Positions 25,377 to 31,592 of a DNA stretch of 51,175 nucleotides are shown here, in pieces; positions within the stretch are counted from its first letter, which is position 1, and the number at the start of each line of letters is the position of its first letter. Source of the DNA: Acidobacteriota bacterium (GTDB taxonomy: Bacteria > Acidobacteriota > Terriglobia > Acidiferrales > UBA7541); assembly GCA_003225315.1 (NCBI GenBank), contig QHZD01000004.1:1-51175 (forward strand), written 5' to 3'. The position numbers and the translations under genes are program-made. The notes under the pieces are model-generated. The model did no database searches and was not told where the DNA came from. It saw only the letters and a list, made by a program, of their open reading frames with translations.

Positions 25377-26034
25377 TGTTGGGCAGGAATCTCGCCGCAA
25401 CACCACTCGCGTGCAGCCAGCGTCCGGTTTCCGTTGCGCTCAAATCGTGCTCGAGCAGGGCGCGCAAATCGGCCTCGTCGTCCACATCCATCTCCAGCCG
25501 GACATTGCGGCGCACGATTACCTGGGCCTGGGAATTTTCGGCTTCGGCAAGGTGCTTCGCGAAACTTCCGTTTCCAAAGTGTGACGGGAACAGGGTGGGC
25601 GGTGTTCGCAACATGGCGTTTGTGCCGGTGCCGTCACGCGAGGGAACAATTACGAGGGAGGGCGCTCGGCATTCAACGGCGAGCAGTTCGTCGATGTCGG
25701 CCGATTGAATAAGCGGCAAATCCAAGGGCAGGCGCAGCAATCCGCTGACGCCCCTATGCTCGCAGAGCTTCGAAGCGGCGTCCACGGAATGGCTCTCGGA
25801 AATTTGCCACTCCTCGCGCAGAATCTCCCAGCCGTTTTCTTCGGCTAATTGCATGGCGGGCTCGTAATTCGTGATGACAAAGATCCTGTCAGCGCGGCGC
25901 ACGCCTTGGACAGCGCGAACGGTGTCCGCAAGCATGGTCTCGGCCAATGAAAAGCGTTCTTCCGGCGTCAGCACGCCGATCAATCTCGTCTTCGCATTAC
26001 GCAGATCTTTGACTGGCAAGAGGAGTGCTCGCAT
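25273..26034 (-). CDS. cofC: 2-phospho-L-lactate guanylyltransferase (F420 biosynthesis)
   Basis: The 253-residue product matches CofC/FbiD, which condenses GTP with 2-phospholactate, PEP or 3-phosphoglycerate to start the F420 side chain. Visible family blocks: LLPVKDLRNAKTRLIGVLTP (N-terminal nucleotide site), RLPLDLPLI (the DLP metal site), VIVPSRDGTGTNAMLRTPP and GNGSFAKHLAEA, then LEMDVDDEADL. The normal end would be shortly after that last block. The final roughly 33 residues (Arg-rich, RQPRRSRRGYSRWRANHG) are the out-of-frame reading of the start of scoA, so a stop codon has probably been lost or a frameshift exists. Nine bp separate it from cofH. Confidence 0.88.
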   Translation of the reverse strand: MRALLLPVKDLRNAKTRLIGVLTPEERFSLAETMLADTVRAVQGVRRADRIFVITNYEPAMQLAEENGWEILREEWQISESHSVDAASKLCEHRGVSGLLRLPLDLPLIQSADIDELLAVECRAPSLVIVPSRDGTGTNAMLRTPPTLFPSHFGNGSFAKHLAEAENSQAQVIVRRNVRLEMDVDDEADLRALLEHDLSATETGRWLHASGVAARFLPNIEEESLRQPRRSRRGYSRWRANHGRGIRRRGLSK

Positions 26035-26043
26035 GGGAGTCGC

Positions 26044-27282
26044 TCAGTAGGCGCCTTCCGGGTACGTTACGTTGTTATCCGCACGGACCATCGGGAGTTG
26101 CGGCGGGGCTGTTGGTGGATGGTGTTCAGGATTGTCAAAGACGCGCCGGATTGTGTAGGTGGTCGTGCGTTCCGCTGGGACTCGTCCAATCGATCGAATC
26201 TTCGCGCGAAATTCTTCAGGCGACACATATTCTCCGAATGTTGCGCCAGCAGCTTTGGAAATATTTTCTTCCATGAGCGTCCCGCTGAAATCGTTTGCGC
26301 CTGCTTGCAGGCACGCGAGCGACGTTTCGAATCCGAGCTTCACCCAGGACACCTGTAAGTTCTTTATCGCTCCGTGCAGGAGCACTCGCGCCAAAGCATG
26401 CACGCGCAGGTGCTCTTCCCGTTTGGCGCCCGGCCTGGCTCCGCCGTGACGGTAAAGCCGCGTATTCTCATGAATGAATCCTAGCGGCACGAACTCCGTG
26501 AATCCACCGGTGCGTTTTTGGATCGAGCGCAATAAGAGGATGTGACGCACCCAATCGGCGGGCTCTTCGACGTGGCCATACATCATGGTTGAAGTCGTGG
26601 GAATGCCCAGTTCGTGCGCGGCGGAGATAATTTCCACCCATCGCGCGGCCGGTAATTTGTTGGGACTCAGTTCCTTTCGGACGCTATCATCGAGGATTTC
26701 CGCGGCCGTGCCGGGAATGCTGCCCAGCCCCTCGTCTTTCATCATTTGCAAGTAGTCGCGCAGCACCATTCCGGTTTTCGTGACGCCGTAATCGATTTCC
26801 ATCGGCGAGAACGCATGCACATGCATTTCAGGGATGGCGCGCTTGATGGCGCGGAGCAGATCGCGGTAGAAAAATCCATCGAGGTCGCGCGGCAGCCCGC
26901 CTTGGACGCAAACTTCCGTGGCGCCGCGTTCCCAGGCTTCGCAAACGCGGCGAACAACTTCACCGAAGGAGAGCGAGTAGGCGTCGGCGGCTCCGGGGCC
27001 GCGTCCAAAGCCGCAAAAACTGCATCCGACGAAACAGACATTCGTGAAATTGATGTTTCGATTTACGACGTAAGTGATGGCGTGGCCGACGGTTTCTCGG
27101 CGCAATTGATCGGCGAAGACAACGAGAGCTTCCAGCGCTGAACCTTCCGCTGTCGCGAGGATCAATCCTTGTTCGAACGTCAACTCCTCGCCTGAAGCCG
27201 CGGCGTGTAGAGTCTCGCGAATCTCCGCCGGACAGGCTTCCGCCGCCGGTATGCTGCTTCCGTTGATCGCGGGCGTAGCCAT
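26044..27282 (-). CDS. cofH: FO synthase subunit 2 (radical SAM, F420 biosynthesis)
   Basis: A 412-residue radical SAM enzyme. The cluster motif is CFVGCSFC (C83, C87, C90), preceded by YVVNRNINFTNVC, the shared opening of CofH/MqnE/MqnC proteins. EVCVQGGLPRDLDG, FSPMEIDYG, FVPLGFIHENTRLYR and AGANDFSGTLMEENIS indicate CofH rather than the menaquinone enzymes. With CofG it joins tyrosine and a diaminouracil to make 7,8-didemethyl-8-hydroxy-5-deazariboflavin, the F420 chromophore; cofG is not in this window. It is the first gene of the leftward operon and is separated by 136 bp from the divergent cytochrome c gene, where its promoter must lie. Confidence 0.88.
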   Translation of the reverse strand: MATPAINGSSIPAAEACPAEIRETLHAAASGEELTFEQGLILATAEGSALEALVVFADQLRRETVGHAITYVVNRNINFTNVCFVGCSFCGFGRGPGAADAYSLSFGEVVRRVCEAWERGATEVCVQGGLPRDLDGFFYRDLLRAIKRAIPEMHVHAFSPMEIDYGVTKTGMVLRDYLQMMKDEGLGSIPGTAAEILDDSVRKELSPNKLPAARWVEIISAAHELGIPTTSTMMYGHVEEPADWVRHILLLRSIQKRTGGFTEFVPLGFIHENTRLYRHGGARPGAKREEHLRVHALARVLLHGAIKNLQVSWVKLGFETSLACLQAGANDFSGTLMEENISKAAGATFGEYVSPEEFRAKIRSIGRVPAERTTTYTIRRVFDNPEHHPPTAPPQLPMVRADNNVTYPEGAY

Positions 27283-27418
27283 TTCCTGTGTATCCTACCA
27301 GAGGAAGCCGCTCTCCGACTCACATCGGCGAGCGAAATGAAGAGGCCGCACCACTGTTAGGCCCGAAGATTCGCCACTGGCCGCGCTGGACCTCATCCAT
27401 TACCATACACGCAAAGCC

Positions 27419-28042
27419 ATGAAACGCAGAACTCTGATGATTATCGTCGTCGCGCTGGCGCTCCTCGGGCTGATTGTCGCTGTGGCCGCTTCGCTGCTGC
27501 ATGATGGCCTTAGCGCCCGCGCCAAGCCCACGCAAATTGAAACTGTGATTGCTCGCAATGCACGTCATCTGGCGATCCCTGCGAACGCACGTTTGACACA
27601 GAACCCCGTGTTGGCCTCGGTGGAGGATCTGCGCGATGCGCGGCTTCATTTCGCGGATCATTGCGCCATTTGCCATGACAACGACGGCAGCGGAGAGACC
27701 GCGATTGGCAGTGGCCTCTATCCCAAGCCGCCCGATCTGCGTTTGCCGCAAACGCAAAATCTTACGGACGGCGAGTTGTTCTGGATTATTGAGAACGGCG
27801 TGCGGTTCACGGGAATGCCCGCATTTGCAAGCGGTGGTGAGCATGGAGGCACACAGGATAGTTGGAAGCTGGTTCACTTTATTCGCCACCTCCCGCACCT
27901 CGCGGCCGCGGAACGCATGGAGATGGAGCGCTATAATCCCAAAGGCCCGGAAGACCGGGAAGAAGAACAGCAGGAAAATGATTTTTTGAAGGGAGCAACG
28001 CCACGGCGGAAACCGGAATCACAAGATCATCACAAGGAATGA
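27419..28042 (+). CDS. Membrane-anchored or exported c-type cytochrome
   Basis: A 207-residue protein with an N-terminal hydrophobic helix (IIVVALALLGLIVAVAASLL) that anchors it or is cleaved. One haem-binding motif, CAICH (C82, C85, H86), and a probable methionine ligand in FTGMPAF (M133) define a class I monohaem cytochrome c domain facing the periplasm. The C-terminal roughly 40 residues are charged and low in complexity (EDREEEQQEND). It probably transfers electrons in the periplasm; the partner is unknown. Divergent from cofH; the next gene follows by 40 bp and is probably transcribed with it. The opposite frame (27320-27898) is a shadow. Confidence 0.85.
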   Translation: MKRRTLMIIVVALALLGLIVAVAASLLHDGLSARAKPTQIETVIARNARHLAIPANARLTQNPVLASVEDLRDARLHFADHCAICHDNDGSGETAIGSGLYPKPPDLRLPQTQNLTDGELFWIIENGVRFTGMPAFASGGEHGGTQDSWKLVHFIRHLPHLAAAERMEMERYNPKGPEDREEEQQENDFLKGATPRRKPESQDHHKE

Positions 28043-28082
28043 GCCGGATCACGACGGCGTAAGATTCGCGCGGGAGACATTC

Positions 28083-28439
28083 ATGAAACTTCGTCTATCT
28101 TTGCTGGGATTGTTCTTTGCGGTTGTGGCGGGCACGGCTTTCGCTCACGGAAGTAAAGTTCATGTGAAAGGAACGGTCGAAAAAATTGGCGCGGATTCCG
28201 TAGTGGTGAAAACCGCCGACGGCAAGAGTGTGGAAGTGAAATTCGCCGCTTCAACGGTCTTTTTGTCGAGGTCCAACAATGAGGACAAACCAGCGAAGGC
28301 CGAAGACCTCGCCGCTGGCGATCTCGTAGTCATTCATGCCACGCCCAAGGACAAGATTCTTGAGGCCGATGAAATAAAGTTCTCCGTGCCAGCTGCAGCC
28401 AAGACCGCAGTTACTGCTCCAGCGAAGCCCAAGTCTTAA
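28083..28439 (+). CDS. Small periplasmic beta-barrel-like protein (DUF5666-like)
   Basis: A 118-residue protein with a signal peptide (LSLLGLFFAVVAGTAFAHG). The mature domain (HVKGTVEKIGADSVVVKTADGKSVEVKF ... DLAAGDLVVIHATP) has the short alternating pattern of an OB-fold-like or DUF5666 domain, seen in small exported proteins often found near metal or redox genes. The tail (PAAAKTAVTAPAKPKS) is an Ala/Pro/Lys linker. Function unknown; it follows the cytochrome c gene by 40 bp and may work with it, for example in metal handling. Confidence 0.65.
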   Translation: MKLRLSLLGLFFAVVAGTAFAHGSKVHVKGTVEKIGADSVVVKTADGKSVEVKFAASTVFLSRSNNEDKPAKAEDLAAGDLVVIHATPKDKILEADEIKFSVPAAAKTAVTAPAKPKS

Positions 28440-28469
28440 AGAGTTTTTCTTGACAGTGAGGCTTGTCAT

Positions 28470-29561
28470 TCAATCCACCAGATGGCATGAGTGCGTCTTC
28501 AAGACCAGCCACACGCGGCGGCCAGCTGTTAGCTCCAAGGCGCGTACTGCGCCGGGTGTAATGTGCGCAACGAAGGTGACACCACAGTCGACGCGCGCAA
28601 TCACCATCGTGCCGCGCTGCTCGAGTGAAAGGATGCGCCCTTCCATCACGTTTCGCGCGCTCAGTCCGCGCGGACGTTCGGTCGCCAGCAAAATGTCGCC
28701 TGCACGAATAGCGACTTGCACGCGGCTGCCTGCGGCGGCGTAGCCGAGCGGCACCTCGATCTCGCAGGGGCTTTCGCCCAGCTTCACGCGCATCACGCCG
28801 TCAGCCTCACGCAGATCGAGCACCGTGGCGTTCAGCAGATTCTCGAAGCAGGCGGCTTGCGCCAACTTTTTGCGGCGCGGCGCATCGAGTACTTCTATAG
28901 GCTCGCCGGCGCTCACGACGCGTCCATTGTCCAGGGCGATCACACGTTCGCCCAGCGCATCTACTTCGTCGCGGTTGTGCGTCACGTACAAGATCGGGAT
29001 CGCCCTCGCTGTATTCCACGCGCGCAAGTCGTCCACAATCGCAGCCTTCAGCTCGGCGTCCAATCCTGTCAGTGGTTCGTCTAGCAGGAGGACTCGCGGC
29101 TCCGTCACCAGGGATCTCGCCAGTGCGATCCGCTGCTTTTCGCCTCCGGAAATTTCTCCGGGTCTTTGCTTTCGCAATTTTTCGACGCGAAAAACCGCGA
29201 GAATTTCGCCAACGCGCTCGCGCCTTTGCCCTTCTGGCAAATTTCGCAGTCCGTAAGCAACATTTTCTTCCGCGCTCAGATGCGGGAACAATGCCAGGGT
29301 TTGAAAGACGTAAGCGATTCGCCGCTTCGGCGCTGGAATATGGATCGCACGGACGGAATCGAAGAGAACATCGCCGCCAAGAAGGATTCGTCCCTCGTCC
29401 GGCCGCGCCAGCCCGGCGATGCAATCAAGCAGCGTGGATTTGCCGGCACCGGAAGCTCCAAACAAAATCGTGATCCCCGGAGGAACTTCGATGGAAACGT
29501 CGAGAACAAAAGAAGAGGCGCCGGGGCCGTGGCGCCCCTTGCGAATTTGCGCGGCGAGCAT
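28470..29561 (-). CDS. modC: Molybdate ABC transporter ATP-binding protein
   Basis: A 363-residue ATPase. Walker A is GASGAGKST, the signature is ISGGEKQRIALARSLV, Walker B is VLLLDEPLTGLD, and the switch histidine is in LYVTHNRDEVDALGE. The C-terminal roughly 110 residues form a TOBE/Mop-like domain (VRVKLGESPCEIEVPLGYAAAGSRV, with VQVAIRAGDILLATERP). ModC drives molybdate or tungstate uptake with ModA and ModB encoded upstream. Frames start at 29594, but ATG 29561 removes the overlap with modB and puts the conserved N-terminus first. It is the last gene of the unit and converges with the small periplasmic protein gene, 30 bp between the stops. Confidence 0.9.
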   Translation of the reverse strand: MLAAQIRKGRHGPGASSFVLDVSIEVPPGITILFGASGAGKSTLLDCIAGLARPDEGRILLGGDVLFDSVRAIHIPAPKRRIAYVFQTLALFPHLSAEENVAYGLRNLPEGQRRERVGEILAVFRVEKLRKQRPGEISGGEKQRIALARSLVTEPRVLLLDEPLTGLDAELKAAIVDDLRAWNTARAIPILYVTHNRDEVDALGERVIALDNGRVVSAGEPIEVLDAPRRKKLAQAACFENLLNATVLDLREADGVMRVKLGESPCEIEVPLGYAAAGSRVQVAIRAGDILLATERPRGLSARNVMEGRILSLEQRGTMVIARVDCGVTFVAHITPGAVRALELTAGRRVWLVLKTHSCHLVD

Positions 29562-29569
29562 CGTGCCGT

Positions 29570-30238
29570 TTACTTCGCCGCCCATGGCGTCCATACGCGG
29601 CGATTCACAGCATAGACAACGGATAGCACAGCGAAGGAAATCACCAGAAGGAGCAGCGCCATGCGGTTCGCAGCGCCGTATTCCAGGGACTGCACGTGGT
29701 CGTAAATGTCGATCGAAACCGTTCGCGTGACGCCCGCCAGATTTCCACCTACCATTAAGACCACGCCGAATTCTCCCAGCGTATGGGCAAAACTCAACAC
29801 TGCGGCGATGACCACTCCCGGCAGCGACAATGGCAGAATGACACGCCAGAACGTCCGCAAAGCTCCCGCACCTAGCACGGCAGAGGCGTCCAGCAGCCTT
29901 GGGTCCACGCCTTCAAACGACGCGGTCAGCGGCTGGACCGCAAATGGAAAGCTGTACAGTACGGAGGCAAGAATCAGTCCGGTGAATGTGAACGCGAGGC
30001 CGTGGCCAAACAGAGCGATCCACAGTTTTCCGAGCGGGCCGCGCGGTCCCATGGCCACAAGCGCGTAGAATCCGAGCACGGTCGGCGGCAGCACCAGTGG
30101 CAGAGCCACCACCGATTCGAGGAGAAATTTTCCGCGCCAGGTTGAATACGCCAGCCAGTAGGCCACGGGCATGCCGATTGCCAGCAAGATCGCGGCTACG
30201 CAGGCCGCTAACTTCAGCGATAACCACAATGCTTCCAC
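29570..30238 (-). CDS. modB: Molybdate ABC transporter permease
   Basis: A 222-residue inner-membrane protein with five or six hydrophobic segments. The binding-protein-dependent transport signature is in the fourth loop: HTLGEFGVVLMVGGNLAGVTRT, with the typical EFG core. LPLVLPPTVLGFYALVAMGPRGPLGK is the characteristic ModB segment. The start is GTG 30238 with AAAAGGA 5 nt before it. It lies between modA and modC in the same direction and forms the membrane channel for molybdate. Confidence 0.9.
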   Translation of the reverse strand: MEALWLSLKLAACVAAILLAIGMPVAYWLAYSTWRGKFLLESVVALPLVLPPTVLGFYALVAMGPRGPLGKLWIALFGHGLAFTFTGLILASVLYSFPFAVQPLTASFEGVDPRLLDASAVLGAGALRTFWRVILPLSLPGVVIAAVLSFAHTLGEFGVVLMVGGNLAGVTRTVSIDIYDHVQSLEYGAANRMALLLLVISFAVLSVVYAVNRRVWTPWAAK

Positions 30239-30294
30239 GTCTGTCCTTTTACGAACTTCCCACGCGGTTTTTCCGCGCCGTCAGCATCTCTGCG

Positions 30295-31104
30295 TTATTT
30301 CTTTGCGTTTTCTTCAGGAACTTGAAAACCATATTTCGCCAATGTGGGTCGCCCTGCTGCGCTTTTTACAAATTCCAGAAAGGCTCGCGCCGCATCTTTG
30401 TGCTTGGCGTCTTTCAGAATAATTGCTCCCTGCTCAAGGGCTGGATGCATCCCCGCCGGTATTTCCCAACGCTTTCCATCACGCATGGACGGGGAAACTG
30501 CCAGCGATAACGCGACAATTCCTGCCTGGGCATTCCCTGATTGCACAAACTGTGCCGCTTGCGAAATGTTTTCTCCGTAGATCAACTTTAGTTTCACCTG
30601 TTCGTAGATGCCCGCTTTTTGCAGCGCTACGACGGCCGCGCGTCCATAGGGCGCGTGTTCTGGATTCGCGATGGCAATCTTCTCGACGCTCGCATCCAGC
30701 AAGGCTTTCCATCCTTGCGCGATCACGTCCACTTTCGCATCCGAGGGCATCCAAATGACGATTGTGCCGACGGCGTATTCGTATAGTGTTCCGGGCTCCG
30801 TGAGTCCAACGGCTTCCAGTTTCCGTGGATATTCAATGTCCGCCGAAAAGAAAAGGTCGAATGGAGCCCCATTTTGTATTTGTGAAAAGAAGTTTCCGCT
30901 TGATCCGTAAGTCACATTCACCCTGGTTCCTGTCTGCTTCTCAAACTGTTGCGATAATTCTTCCATGGCAAATTTCAAGTCGGCCGCTGCCGCTACGCGG
31001 ATTTCCCTTCCTTGAGCTCGCGCTTCCTGCAAGACAAGGAACGCAGAAAGAATGAGTGCAGAGAGGCGGAACCACATACGCCAGTTTGTTTTTCCGCTTG
31101 TCAC
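30295..31104 (-). CDS. modA: Molybdate-binding periplasmic protein
   Basis: A 269-residue periplasmic binding protein with a signal peptide (WFRLSALILSAFLVLQEARAQG). The family opening REIRVAAAADLKFAMEELSQ, the oxyanion-binding VTYGSSGNFFSQIQNGAPFD and LFFSADIEYPRKLEA are typical ModA blocks. The later YAVGTIVIWMPSDAKVD and PEHAPYGRAAVVALQKAGIY belong to the second lobe. It captures molybdate or tungstate and delivers it to ModB. It starts 3 bp after the regulator's stop and 56 bp before modB. Confidence 0.9.
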   Translation of the reverse strand: MTSGKTNWRMWFRLSALILSAFLVLQEARAQGREIRVAAAADLKFAMEELSQQFEKQTGTRVNVTYGSSGNFFSQIQNGAPFDLFFSADIEYPRKLEAVGLTEPGTLYEYAVGTIVIWMPSDAKVDVIAQGWKALLDASVEKIAIANPEHAPYGRAAVVALQKAGIYEQVKLKLIYGENISQAAQFVQSGNAQAGIVALSLAVSPSMRDGKRWEIPAGMHPALEQGAIILKDAKHKDAARAFLEFVKSAAGRPTLAKYGFQVPEENAKK

Positions 31105-31107
31105 AAA

Positions 31108-31515
31108 TCACACTCTCAATATCATTACTTCAGTTGACTTGATCAGCGCGGCGGCCCGGTCGCCCAGCTTTAGCCGTAGCTCCTTGGCTGCGTCCGCTGT
31201 GATAATCGACGTAATGTGCTGTTCCCCGATGGCCAGTGTGACCTGCGCGAGCAGGCCGCTGAATTTGATGCCCACGACGCGCCCAATCAGCTGGTTTCGC
31301 CCGCTGATTTTGCGGAAATTTCCTCTCCGCGTCTCAACATCACCATGACTGAGCTTCCTGGGAAACATCCGGTCGATCTCGCTTTCCGGCAAGCGGTGAT
31401 GACCGCCGGGCGTCTTCACCGACTTGATTTTTCCGTGGTAGATCCACTGCTTCAAGGTGGGATAGCTGATGCCTAGGATGTTTGCGGCTTCCCGCGGAGC
31501 CAAAAACTTCTGCAC
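31108..31515 (-). CDS. HTH-TOBE molybdate-responsive regulator (ModE-like role)
   Basis: A 135-residue fusion. Residues about 1-55 are an excisionase/MerR-type winged helix (LAPREAANILGISYPTLKQW, with GGHHRLPESEIDRMF). Residues about 70-135 are one TOBE/molbindin domain (GRNQLIGRVVGIKFSGLLAQVTLAI..., AAALIKSTEVMIL), which binds molybdate or tungstate oxyanions. This is not the usual ModE layout, where the HTH is of a different type and two TOBE domains follow. It starts with GTG after AAGGAGG, heads the leftward operon with modABC, and is likely to repress that operon when Mo is plentiful. An inverted repeat upstream (31533-31550) may be its site. Confidence 0.85.
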   Translation of the reverse strand: MQKFLAPREAANILGISYPTLKQWIYHGKIKSVKTPGGHHRLPESEIDRMFPRKLSHGDVETRRGNFRKISGRNQLIGRVVGIKFSGLLAQVTLAIGEQHITSIITADAAKELRLKLGDRAAALIKSTEVMILRV

Positions 31516-31532
31516 GATCCGCCTCCTTCGAA

Positions 31533-31550
31533 TGTGAAGAATATCTCACA
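31533..31550. promoter_or_regulatory. Inverted repeat, possible operator of the HTH-TOBE regulator
   Basis: TGTGA-N8-TCACA lies between the start of the molybdate operon (31515) and the fadN-like gene, about 18-35 bp upstream of the GTG. It is a perfect 5-bp-arm dyad in the expected position for an autoregulatory operator. The sequence is also close to a CRP-type half-site pair (whose spacer is 6, not 8). Support is positional only. Confidence 0.35.
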
Positions 31551-31592
31551 GTGAATCGTTATAGCAATACGTTTTTATACGACTATCGGAGC

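Noticed and set aside
24627-25712. A 361-residue plus-strand frame opposite scoA, scoB and cofC
   Set aside because: The minus strand carries three recognisable enzymes; the plus frame has no domain.
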